Assembly (NCBI GenBank): GCA_012729335.1
Contig: JAAYDJ010000007.1
Coordinates: forward strand, 186,001 to 250,000
Direction: 5' to 3'
Origin: Bacteroidales bacterium
GTDB taxonomy: Bacteria; Bacteroidota; Bacteroidia; Bacteroidales; Prolixibacteraceae
DNA: 64,000 nt
The first letter of the stretch is position 1. Every line of letters starts with the position of its first letter. Positions 14,865 through 22,815 of this stretch are shown here, in pieces. Position numbers and translations under genes: made by a program. The notes beneath the pieces were generated by a model that saw nothing but the letters and a program-made list of their open reading frames with translations, was not told the origin of the DNA and made no database searches.

Positions 14865-17849
14865 CTAAGGCTCCATCTTGATCAGGGCCTGCCGTGACCG
14901 GCCGTCCATCATCACCATCAGGGGCTTCTCGAATCTTACATGCCTGATGTACCCCGCCGACCGCACCACCTCCTGTTTTTCCAAAAGATCCAGCCTGATA
15001 AAGGAGTTGGCCGAATTGTGGGGAATCGAAAAATACCCCACGTTCATGGAGGTGACATTGTGGAAGAAATGGGAACCCAGGGAGCCGTCAAGCGGAAAAT
15101 CATGCATGCCTATTTCGACAATCACCCTGGCCCGGGAAATGCCGGCCCAGCAAACCGGAATTCCTGTGAAATGGTCGTTGGTACCCCACCTTCCCGGGCC
15201 GACCAAAATATATTCGGTTTTGGTTTCCTCGAAATACCTGTTAAACTCGCTTACCTCCCGGGCGATCTCCTGGGTGATGACTGAACTGAAACGGTGGGGT
15301 TCCACATAAACCACGTCGGTGATATGGCGCATCATCCCGTTACCCATCCCTTTTTCAGCATACATCAGCAGATTGGTGCGGTCGTGTGTCAGCGGATCGA
15401 TGTCGATTTGTTCTTCCGACCTGATCAGGGGTTTGATCTGCAGGATGTAAAAGGTGGGAAGTTTGTCGTCGCCCGGTTTCAGATCGATGGCATATTCCAT
15501 TTCCACGGGGGAGCCCATGGCTTCCCTAAACAACTTCAGCAATACCTTAAGGGTGTCGGCAAGGGGAATGGCATTGTATTTCAGTATGTTGCTGAAATCG
15601 ACCACCCTGGGCCCCGGAAAAGTCATTCCCGGCACCAGATAGTCGTTTTCCATTACATAGGTGGAGACGCAGAGATCGAGGGTGCCGTCGGCTTCGGCTT
15701 CCTTCACCCGGAAGCGGCGGATGGCGGCATCTTCGCCCTGCCGGGCCAGGTCAAAGGTGGTGCGGCTCATGTCGATCGCATAAAAATGCCGCTGTGACTC
15801 CCTGATCTGGTCTTTCAGGGAAACACTGTTGATGGAAGGATACCTTGGGCAGAACCGAAAGGCACTCTCCCCGCCGGCCACGTACATCCCCAGTCCGACC
15901 GCCGTCACCGAAACCCCGTCTTCCGGCTGCATATAGGCCACAGGATAGTAGTTATAGGAATGGGCCACCCCTGATATGTGGGGATAAAATTTGCCATGGT
16001 ATTCATGCCCCACCACCTCCTGAATGATGACTGCCATCTTCTCCTCCTCGATTTTGTAACTGATGGCCTCGAAATACATCTGTGCCGACTCGGTGAAGAT
16101 ACTGGCATACACCAGCTTGATGGCCGTCACGAGCTGCTCGAAACGAACGGCCAGGTCGGGGTGGTTGTTCGGTATCAGGAAGGTAGCGTACACCCCTGCA
16201 AAGGGTTGCAGCAAAGAGTCCTCGAAAAGCCCCGAGGAACGGATGGCCAGCGGCCGGGTCATCACCTTCAGGTAGCTGAGCAGCTGCTCGTTCATGGCGT
16301 CATCAAAACGGGCCTCCAGAAACTGGCTCCTGATGTGTTCGTAATCGTTGCTGCTGTAGATGTCTCCATAGAGATTGTTGACCTCCAGAAAACGGTCGAA
16401 TTCACTGACTCCGATCACGGCAGTGGGGGGAATGCGGATATTGATGCCCGGAATGATCTTCCGGAAGTCGATGCTCTCAATGAAATTGCTGATGAAAGCC
16501 ATTCCGCGTCCCTTGCCGCCCAATGATCCTTTGCCGATGCGGATCACAAAGCGGTTTGAACTTACCAGGTCGGGCTCGAAACGGATGATCCGACCCTGTA
16601 ATTTCTTCATGCGCACCTGGTGAAAAACATCAAGACAAAACTGCCGTAACTCCTCGGTACTTTTGAAGTCGGCGGTCTGATAAGGTTTCAGCTGCTCGGC
16701 CATGTTGATCTCCCCGCGGGCCATCAGCCAGGTGCTGAAAGAGTTGCGGCTGCCATGGTATTCCAGGGCTGTGTCGGGAACGATACGGAACATCTCTTCA
16801 AACTCCAGGAGGTTCCGTGCCTCCATCAATGGCGTACCGTTGGGATCCTTGAATACGAAATTGCCAAATCCCAACCTCCGGTAGAGAAAATTGAGGATAT
16901 CGAGGGAGAGGCTTTCTGAATTCTTGTCGATAAAGTCGGCGCCGATCTGGCGGGCCTTTTCGGCATTGACGATGTCGTGCGACTGGAGAAGAAGAGGTAT
17001 GGGAAACCGCATCACGCTGGTGGCATACTGCAGCAGCTTGACCCCGGCTTCCTCATCGTCGAAACCGTTTTTTTCAAATTTGACATCGGAAATCACACAC
17101 AGCAAATACTCCTTATAGGTGTTGATGATCTCCACAGCCTCCTCGTATGTGCTCACCAGAATGACCTTCGGACGGGCCCTCATCTTCAGGATGATATGCA
17201 ATTCGTCGCTCGAGTCGTCTTCCACCAGGTTCTGCGTCTGGCTCATGATGGTGGCATAGAGGGTCGGCAGGTACCGCGAATAATACTGGATGCTGTCCTC
17301 AACCAGCAATATCACCCGCACGTTCCCCAACTGGGTGTCGGGAGCCACGTTCTTACGGTCTTCCACATATTTGATCATCGCCAAAAACACATTGGAATTG
17401 CCATTCCAGACAAAGGTGCGGTCGATGAAGTCGATCTTCTGAACTTCGGTCTTGAAATAACGCAGGTCGGCATTGTTGTTGGCCAGCAGCAATATGGGGA
17501 TGTTGGGTTTCTTGTCATAGATCTCCTTAGCCGTCTGGACAGGAATTTTCTTGTCCACACCCGCCATGACGATGACCAGGTCAAACTCCCTGGTATCCAG
17601 GGCCTGGAGGGCTTCCTCCCGCGTGTTGGCACTTGTGAAGCGCGGAGCCGCATAGAGATTGAGCTGGAGGTATTCCCCGAAAATCTTGTCACTGAACTGT
17701 CCCTCTCTGACAATGCTATAGGAGTCGTACAGGGTGGCCACCAGCAACACCTCCTTGACCTTGGTAGGCATCAGCTCGTGAAAAATGTCGCGGTCACTCT
17801 TTCTGTTTTTATAAACCGCTGACAAAGTGATTTTATCGAGATCTGTCAT
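14865..17849 (-). CDS. PEP/pyruvate-binding ATP-grasp protein with two receiver-like domains
   Basis: A 994-residue protein beginning MTDLDKITLS. Residues 30-165 look like a receiver domain without the phospho-accepting Asp (LVIVMAGVD). Residues 176-325 form a second receiver with all key residues: E184-D185, acceptor D255, S290 and K309. From about 438 a PEP-synthase/PPDK-type ATP-grasp begins (GSLGGKGRG); RSSGLFED and FAGVY are its later landmarks. The phosphohistidine swivel and PEP-binding barrel of true PEP synthase are not visible. A conserved C-terminal block reads GPGRWGTND. The frame opens earlier, but that extension would span the terminator at 17882-17914, so the ATG at 17849 is used. 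Neighbouring korAB suggests a link to pyruvate/2-oxoacid metabolism; the reaction is unknown. Confidence 0.8.
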   Translation of the reverse strand: MTDLDKITLSAVYKNRKSDRDIFHELMPTKVKEVLLVATLYDSYSIVREGQFSDKIFGEYLQLNLYAAPRFTSANTREEALQALDTREFDLVIVMAGVDKKIPVQTAKEIYDKKPNIPILLLANNNADLRYFKTEVQKIDFIDRTFVWNGNSNVFLAMIKYVEDRKNVAPDTQLGNVRVILLVEDSIQYYSRYLPTLYATIMSQTQNLVEDDSSDELHIILKMRARPKVILVSTYEEAVEIINTYKEYLLCVISDVKFEKNGFDDEEAGVKLLQYATSVMRFPIPLLLQSHDIVNAEKARQIGADFIDKNSESLSLDILNFLYRRLGFGNFVFKDPNGTPLMEARNLLEFEEMFRIVPDTALEYHGSRNSFSTWLMARGEINMAEQLKPYQTADFKSTEELRQFCLDVFHQVRMKKLQGRIIRFEPDLVSSNRFVIRIGKGSLGGKGRGMAFISNFIESIDFRKIIPGINIRIPPTAVIGVSEFDRFLEVNNLYGDIYSSNDYEHIRSQFLEARFDDAMNEQLLSYLKVMTRPLAIRSSGLFEDSLLQPFAGVYATFLIPNNHPDLAVRFEQLVTAIKLVYASIFTESAQMYFEAISYKIEEEKMAVIIQEVVGHEYHGKFYPHISGVAHSYNYYPVAYMQPEDGVSVTAVGLGMYVAGGESAFRFCPRYPSINSVSLKDQIRESQRHFYAIDMSRTTFDLARQGEDAAIRRFRVKEAEADGTLDLCVSTYVMENDYLVPGMTFPGPRVVDFSNILKYNAIPLADTLKVLLKLFREAMGSPVEMEYAIDLKPGDDKLPTFYILQIKPLIRSEEQIDIDPLTHDRTNLLMYAEKGMGNGMMRHITDVVYVEPHRFSSVITQEIAREVSEFNRYFEETKTEYILVGPGRWGTNDHFTGIPVCWAGISRARVIVEIGMHDFPLDGSLGSHFFHNVTSMNVGYFSIPHNSANSFIRLDLLEKQEVVRSAGYIRHVRFEKPLMVMMDGRSRQALIKMEP

Positions 17850-17881
17850 GTGCTCATTTTTTGTGAAAAATAGCAATAAAT

Positions 17882-17914
17882 AAAAAAACCCTGCCGGGAG
17901 GGCAGGGTTTTTTT
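17882..17914. terminator. Strong bidirectional intrinsic terminator
   Basis: A perfect 14-bp stem (aaaaaaaccctgcc / ggcagggttttttt) with a 5-base loop (gggag). The outer A and T runs make it work in either direction. It ends the korAB transcript about 95 bases past korB, and lies 33 bases upstream of the next minus-strand ATG. Confidence 0.85.
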
Positions 17915-18007
17915 GGACCCGGGCGGGTGCAATTTCAGTGGCGGTTGGTTTACCCGGGCAATGAGGCTCTTCCCTGAAAACGGAATCTGCTTTCGGCAAA
18001 GCTCTTC

Positions 18008-19075
18008 TCAGATGATCCCGTTGCGGCCAGGGCATCCTCCGGAACCGGGTTCGTAACCGTTTTCCTTCACTACCCACGTATTGCCCGACCTGAGCAGATC
18101 GTCCATACAGGTCACCTTGCTTATGCGGCGTACTTCGGCCACCTGTTGTTCCATTTCCCGGTCATAAACCGGGGCTTTGACACTGCGGATAACGCCGAAG
18201 GCCACCGGGAAATGGGGGAGTCCCATATTGATGAGCGCCAGGTGAAGGGAGGGATCGGACTCTTCGGCATCATGCACCAGAATGTCGCCGGTGGTATATC
18301 CGTTTTCGCCAATGGTGACTACCTTGAGTTTCCCTTTTTCAAAAACCAGTCCCTTGCGGTTCTCCTCGCCGAAAAGCATGGGCTCCCCGTGCCTGAGCAA
18401 CAGCTGTCTCTCGGTGCGATAAGCCGGGTCAGTGATCTGCTCATGCACGCCATTGTTGAAGATCACGCAGTTCTGAAGCACCTCCACGATCGAGGTGCCC
18501 TGGTGCTGCGCAGCGGCATTGTACACATCCTGGCTCATCTTCAGGTTGGTGTCGATCGACCGGGCAAAGAAGGTGCCTCCGGCGCCAATGACCAGCTGAC
18601 CCGGAACAAATGCATCTTCAATGGTCCCATAGGGGGAGGTTTTGGTCTTGAATCCCCGGTCGGTGGTGGGGGAGTATTGTCCCTTGGTCAGACCGTAGAT
18701 CTTGTTGTTGAAGACGATCACATTCAGGTCGATGTTACGCCTGACCAGGTGGATGAAATGGTTCCCTCCGATGGCCATGGCATCGCCGTCGCCGGTGATC
18801 ACCCATACACTGAGTGCAGGGTTGGCGCACTTCACCCCCGACGCAATGGCCGTGGCCCGGCCATGAATGGTGTGGAAGCCATAAGTACTCATGTAATAGG
18901 GGAAACGCGAACTGCAGCCGATGCCCGAGATCACCGCGTAATCCTTGTGCTCCACGCCCAGATCGGCCATGACCCGCTGGATGCCGTTCATGATGGCGTA
19001 ATCGCCGCACCCCGGGCACCAGCGCACTTCATTCTCGCTCTTGAAATCCTTGACCGTATATTTGACCTCACTCAT
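18008..19075 (-). CDS. korB: 2-oxoacid:ferredoxin oxidoreductase, beta subunit
   Basis: A 355-residue TPP-binding subunit. The iron-sulfur/TPP region starts WCPGCGDYAI. The TPP-Mg motif is ITGDGDAMAIGGNHFIH, followed by VIVFNNKIYGLTKGQ, all standard for KorB. With KorA it oxidatively decarboxylates a 2-oxoacid (usually 2-oxoglutarate) with CoA, reducing ferredoxin; the reverse direction is possible in anaerobes. It starts 4 bases after korA, so the two are coupled. Substrate preference is inferred from the family, and pyruvate cannot be excluded. Confidence 0.92.
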   Translation of the reverse strand: MSEVKYTVKDFKSENEVRWCPGCGDYAIMNGIQRVMADLGVEHKDYAVISGIGCSSRFPYYMSTYGFHTIHGRATAIASGVKCANPALSVWVITGDGDAMAIGGNHFIHLVRRNIDLNVIVFNNKIYGLTKGQYSPTTDRGFKTKTSPYGTIEDAFVPGQLVIGAGGTFFARSIDTNLKMSQDVYNAAAQHQGTSIVEVLQNCVIFNNGVHEQITDPAYRTERQLLLRHGEPMLFGEENRKGLVFEKGKLKVVTIGENGYTTGDILVHDAEESDPSLHLALINMGLPHFPVAFGVIRSVKAPVYDREMEQQVAEVRRISKVTCMDDLLRSGNTWVVKENGYEPGSGGCPGRNGII

Positions 19076-19079
19076 GTCT

Positions 19080-20918
19080 TTATGCCTCCAGATGTTTAAT
19101 GACCGCTTCCTCCAGTTCCTGTACCGTAAAGGGCAGTCCTTTCACTTTATTGTACTGATAGTAGGTATTCCCGGGGATTTTGTCGCGCAGGTAAGCCACA
19201 AATTGCCCCAGGTTGATCTCACACACCAGAATTTTCTTAAACCTGCTGAACACTTCTGCGGTGTTGGCGGGCAGGGGTTTGATGTAGTTGAAGTGGGCCA
19301 GGCTCACCTTTTTCCCTTGTTTGCGGAGTTCCCTGATCGTACTGATGGAATGCCCGAAGGTGCCACCCCAGCTGACCAGCAGCACTTCTCCTTCCGGATC
19401 TCCGCACACTTCCAGGTCGGGAACAAGATCCACGACCTTTTGTACCTTGGCTTCCCTTATTTCGCAGTTTTTCTGGTGGTTATCGGGGTCGTGGCTCACA
19501 TTGCCCGCGATATTCTTCTCAAGGCCGCCGATGCGGTGGGCGAATCCCTCCATACCGGGCCAGGCCCACCAGCGGGCCAGGGTCTCCCCATCGCGGCGGT
19601 AGGGCTGGTATTCCTCTTTCTGAAGAGCGATGCGCGGGTGAATCTCCGGCAGGTCGGCCATGGCCGGAATCTTCCAGGGTTCGCTGCCGTTGCCTAAAAA
19701 ACCATCGGTGAGCAGTATCACCGGCACCATCCTCTCGAGGGCGATTTTTGCCGCCTGGTAGGCAAACCAGAAACAGTCGGAGGGGGTGCTGGCCGCGATG
19801 ACCACGACGGGACTTTCCCCGTTGCGCCCATAGAGCGCCTGAAGCAGATCAGACTGTTCTGTTTTGGTAGGCAGGCCGGTCGAAGGGCCTCCCCGCTGTA
19901 CATTCACCACCACCAGCGGGAGCTCGGCCATCACGGCCAATCCGATGGCTTCCGACTTCAGCGCGAATCCCGGGCCAGAAGTGGTGGTCACCGCCAGGTG
20001 CCCCGCAAAGGAGGCCCCCAGGGAGGTGGCGATCCCCGCAATTTCGTCTTCAGCCTGAAAGGTTTTGGCTCCCAATTCCTTGTGTTCCGAAAGGACCTGC
20101 AGAATCTCGGTGGCGGGAGTGATGGGGTAGGAGCCCGCAAACAACGGCCGCCCCGATTTCTCGGAGGCCGCCAGCAAACCCCAGGCCGTGGCCTGGTTCC
20201 CGTTGATATTCCTGTAAAGACCCGGTTCGATGCGCGCAGGATGCACCAGGTACTGCGGCGTCATGTGCTGCAGGTTCATCCCGTAGTTGTACCCCGCATG
20301 AAGCACCCGCAGGTTGGTCTCCACCACCAGGGGCTTCTTGCCAAACTTGGAGGTAATGTACTCCTGGATATAGTCAAGGGGGCGGTTGAACATCCAGCAT
20401 ACCAGCCCCAGGGCAAACATGTTCTTGCTGCGCAGGATACTCTTGTTATCCAGTCCCAGGTCTTTCAGGCTCTCCTGGGTCAGGCTCGTGATGGGCACCC
20501 CGATCCTGACGTAGTCAAACAGCTTCAGCTCCGTGAAGGGATCCCCGGTGGTGAAGCCCGCCTTCTGAAAGTGCTTCTCATTAAAGGTGTCCTCATCATA
20601 GATGATGGTCCCCCCAGGTTTCATGAATTTGGCATTGGCCTTGACCGCCGCCGGATTCATGGCCACCAGCACATGGGCGTAATCCCCGGGGGTATTGATT
20701 TCCCTGCGCCCGAACTGCACCTGAAAACCCGACACACCCCCTACCGTCCCCTGGGGGGCCCTGATTTCTGCGGGATAGTCGGGAAAAGTGGCAATGTCAT
20801 TGCCCAGGAGGGCGGAAGCGTCTGAGAAAAGGGTCCCTGTGAGCTGCATCCCGTCACCGGAGTCCCCCGAAAACCGGATGGCCACTTCATCCAGTTCAAC
20901 GACTTTGGTTTCCTTCAT
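19080..20918 (-). CDS. korA: 2-oxoacid:acceptor oxidoreductase, fused gamma-alpha subunit
   Basis: A 612-residue protein. Residues 1-195 are the gamma (CoA-side) domain with RFSGDSGDGMQLTG and DYPAEIRAPQGT. From about 230 the alpha/pyrimidine-binding domain follows, with GSYPITPATEIL, ATTTSGPGF and NVQRGGPSTGLPT. This gamma-alpha fusion is the usual Bacteroidota KorA arrangement. It acts with KorB as a cytoplasmic ferredoxin-linked 2-oxoacid oxidoreductase. It is the first gene of the korAB operon, divergent from the carbonic-anhydrase-like gene across 113 bases. Confidence 0.92.
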   Translation of the reverse strand: MKETKVVELDEVAIRFSGDSGDGMQLTGTLFSDASALLGNDIATFPDYPAEIRAPQGTVGGVSGFQVQFGRREINTPGDYAHVLVAMNPAAVKANAKFMKPGGTIIYDEDTFNEKHFQKAGFTTGDPFTELKLFDYVRIGVPITSLTQESLKDLGLDNKSILRSKNMFALGLVCWMFNRPLDYIQEYITSKFGKKPLVVETNLRVLHAGYNYGMNLQHMTPQYLVHPARIEPGLYRNINGNQATAWGLLAASEKSGRPLFAGSYPITPATEILQVLSEHKELGAKTFQAEDEIAGIATSLGASFAGHLAVTTTSGPGFALKSEAIGLAVMAELPLVVVNVQRGGPSTGLPTKTEQSDLLQALYGRNGESPVVVIAASTPSDCFWFAYQAAKIALERMVPVILLTDGFLGNGSEPWKIPAMADLPEIHPRIALQKEEYQPYRRDGETLARWWAWPGMEGFAHRIGGLEKNIAGNVSHDPDNHQKNCEIREAKVQKVVDLVPDLEVCGDPEGEVLLVSWGGTFGHSISTIRELRKQGKKVSLAHFNYIKPLPANTAEVFSRFKKILVCEINLGQFVAYLRDKIPGNTYYQYNKVKGLPFTVQELEEAVIKHLEA

Positions 20919-20998
20919 GAATGTGGAATTTAAAACGGGGTAAAAATAACCAATATTTGTAATGACAACCCTGACTTAAGTTATTCTTTGGGGTTTTG

Positions 20999-21006
20999 TA
21001 TATTTG
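20999..21006 (+). promoter_or_regulatory. Minus-7 box TATATTTG before the gamma carbonic anhydrase gene
   Basis: An exact TAnnTTTG match 25 bases before the ATG at 21032. Only a partial minus-33 (TTA) is seen 20 bases upstream. Confidence 0.45.
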
Positions 21007-21031
21007 CCGGGAATAACCACAGGAAATCATT

Positions 21032-21574
21032 ATGGCACTGGTAAGATCTCTTCCGGGAAAGGTCCCGCAAATCGGCAGCAACTGTTTTCTGGCCGAAACG
21101 GCCGTGATCATCGGCGAGGTGGTGATGGGCGACGACTGCAGTGTGTGGTACGGAGCGGTGATCCGCGGCGATGTCCATTCCATTACCATCGGGAACAACA
21201 CCAACATCCAGGACAATGCGGTGATCCATGCCACCTACCGGAAGTCACCCACCCATATCGGAAACAATGTAACCATTGCTCATCAGGCCGTAGTGCATGG
21301 CTGCACCCTTCACGACAATGTCATGGTGGGTATCGGGGCCGTGGTCCTCGACGATGTGGTGGTGGAAAGCAACTCCATCATTGCCGCCGGAGCGGTCGTG
21401 ACCAAGGGCACCGTCATCCCGGGCGGCACCGTCTGGGCCGGCGTCCCCGCCAAAAAAGTCAAGGATATCAGTCCGGCCCTCCTCGAGGGAGAGGTGAAAC
21501 GTATCGCCTCCTCCTATGGAAAATACGCCTCCTGGTACCGGCAGGACCCTTCTGATCCCGCCACGGATTCCTGA
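21032..21574 (+). CDS. Gamma-carbonic-anhydrase-family hexapeptide-repeat protein
   Basis: A 180-residue left-handed beta-helix protein. The three metal-binding histidines of the gamma class are present at H66 (VIHATYR), H84 and H89 (IAHQAVVHGC), together with R45-G-D47. Trimeric metal-bound CO2 hydratase activity is the family expectation, but many close relatives (YrdA/PaaY-like) have no proven activity. It is probably cytoplasmic. It stands alone with its own minus-7 box and is followed by 201 bases before the next gene. Confidence 0.85.
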   Translation: MALVRSLPGKVPQIGSNCFLAETAVIIGEVVMGDDCSVWYGAVIRGDVHSITIGNNTNIQDNAVIHATYRKSPTHIGNNVTIAHQAVVHGCTLHDNVMVGIGAVVLDDVVVESNSIIAAGAVVTKGTVIPGGTVWAGVPAKKVKDISPALLEGEVKRIASSYGKYASWYRQDPSDPATDS

Positions 21575-21660
21575 GTCTTCCGGCGGGGAAAAGGGCGGTG
21601 CGGTCTCCCTTCAATCCATGACGGGAGGTGAAAGCGGCCTTAATTTATAAAGTAGAGGGG

Positions 21661-21668
21661 TACTTTTG
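21661..21668 (+). promoter_or_regulatory. Minus-7 box TACTTTTG upstream of the sugar nucleotidyltransferase
   Basis: An exact TAnnTTTG match. The predicted transcription start would fall at about 21674-21677, directly next to the palindrome at 21678. The leader would be about 100 bases. No TTG minus-33 element is seen. Confidence 0.4.
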
Positions 21669-21677
21669 AAAAGATTT

Positions 21678-21693
21678 CATTACCCGGGTAATG
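21678..21693. promoter_or_regulatory. Perfect 16-bp palindrome, candidate operator
   Basis: The sequence cattacccgggtaatg is a perfect inverted repeat, placed 10 bases after the minus-7 box and therefore at or just past the predicted transcription start. That position suits a repressor site. The regulator is unknown. Confidence 0.5.
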
Positions 21694-21775
21694 CGCTGAA
21701 AAAAAAGGTTATATTCGCCCGGAAAGCAAGGTGAAAAAACGTCATGCAGAAAATAAAATAAACCAACGGTAAGAA

Positions 21776-22672
21776 ATGCAACCCACATTGGTCATTCTGG
21801 CTGCCGGTATGGGCAGCCGCTACGGCGGGCTCAAACAGCTCGACGAAATTGGCCCCAACGGAGAGGCCATCATCGATTATTCCCTTTATGATGCCATCCG
21901 TGCCGGCTTTGGAAAGGTGGTATTCATCATCCGCACCGATTTTGCGGAGCAGTTCAAAGCCCGTTTTGAACCCCGGCTGACCGGGAGGATCGCCTTTGAC
22001 TACGCCTACCAGTCGTTAGACAAAATTCCTGCGGGATTCACCCTGAATCCTGCCCGTGAGAAGCCCTGGGGGACCGCCCACGCCGTCATGATGGCTGAAG
22101 GACTGGTCCATGAACCCATGGCGGTCATCAATGCCGACGATTTTTACGGCCGTGAGGCGTATGAGGTCATGGCCCGTTTTCTGACCAGTTCCGGCGACGA
22201 TGCCGAATATGCCATGATCGGCTACCGGGTCAGCAATACCCTTTCCGAACACGGTTCTGTCAGCCGCGGCGTCTGCATCACCGACGAGCAGGGATATCTC
22301 ACCGGGGTGGTCGAACGGACTAAAATCCAGCGCGATGCCGACGGCATCCATTATTATGAGCCTGAAGGCCGTTTCCCCCTGGCGGAAGAAACTCCGGTGA
22401 GCATGAATTTCTGGGGGCTCAAACCCGGCGTGTTCGGCCTTCTCCGCGAAGGATTCGCCCAATTTCTGAAAGAGAAGGGCCATGAACCCAAATCGGAATA
22501 TTTCATCCCCCTGCTGATCAATGAGAATGTCCGGAATAATAGGATTTCCACCCGGGTCCTCTCCTGCAACTCCCCCTGGTTCGGGGTGACCTACCGGGAA
22601 GACAAACCCGGGGCGGAGGCGAGCATCCGGGAGCTGGTGGCCCGGGGCGTGTATCCCCCCGTATTGTGGTGA
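21776..22672 (+). CDS. Sugar-1-phosphate nucleotidyltransferase
   Basis: A 298-residue GT-A-fold nucleotidyltransferase. The N-terminal signature LAAGMGSRYGGLKQ carries the triphosphate loop, and INADDFYG is the metal-binding acidic site. The enzyme should couple a sugar-1-phosphate to an NTP. The next gene encodes an anomeric-kinase-like protein, so the pair can be read as a salvage route: free sugar to sugar-1-P to NDP-sugar. The particular sugar (N-acetylhexosamine being the commonest guess) cannot be told. A promoter box and a palindrome lie about 100 bases upstream. Confidence 0.8.
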   Translation: MQPTLVILAAGMGSRYGGLKQLDEIGPNGEAIIDYSLYDAIRAGFGKVVFIIRTDFAEQFKARFEPRLTGRIAFDYAYQSLDKIPAGFTLNPAREKPWGTAHAVMMAEGLVHEPMAVINADDFYGREAYEVMARFLTSSGDDAEYAMIGYRVSNTLSEHGSVSRGVCITDEQGYLTGVVERTKIQRDADGIHYYEPEGRFPLAEETPVSMNFWGLKPGVFGLLREGFAQFLKEKGHEPKSEYFIPLLINENVRNNRISTRVLSCNSPWFGVTYREDKPGAEASIRELVARGVYPPVLW

Positions 22673-22768
22673 CGGAGATGCCCCTTCAGGCGGGGGATCT
22701 CTTGTGCCGACAAAAATGAGCCGTAGAAATCCCGAATCTGCACAGGAAGAATAATAAGAAAAATATAT

Positions 22769-22794
22769 GGGACCGGGATGGGATGTCCCGGCCC
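22769..22794 (+). other. Hairpin between nucleotidyltransferase and kinase genes
   Basis: An inverted repeat with stem ccggga/tcccgg, extended by ggg/ccc across a one-base bulge, and a 7-base loop, about 21 bases before the kinase ATG. It has no T run, so it is not a standard terminator; it may tune translation or message stability of the second gene. Confidence 0.35.
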
Positions 22795-22815
22795 CCAATG
22801 GTTTGACAAATTGGT

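Noticed and set aside
14865-17849. Genuine phosphoenolpyruvate synthase
   Set aside because: Only the ATP-grasp part is visible; the phosphohistidine and PEP-binding domains needed for the reaction were not found.
17850-18077. 76-residue N-terminal extension of the ATP-grasp protein
   Set aside because: It would translate straight through a perfect terminator hairpin and overlap korB; the family-like start is the ATG at 17849.
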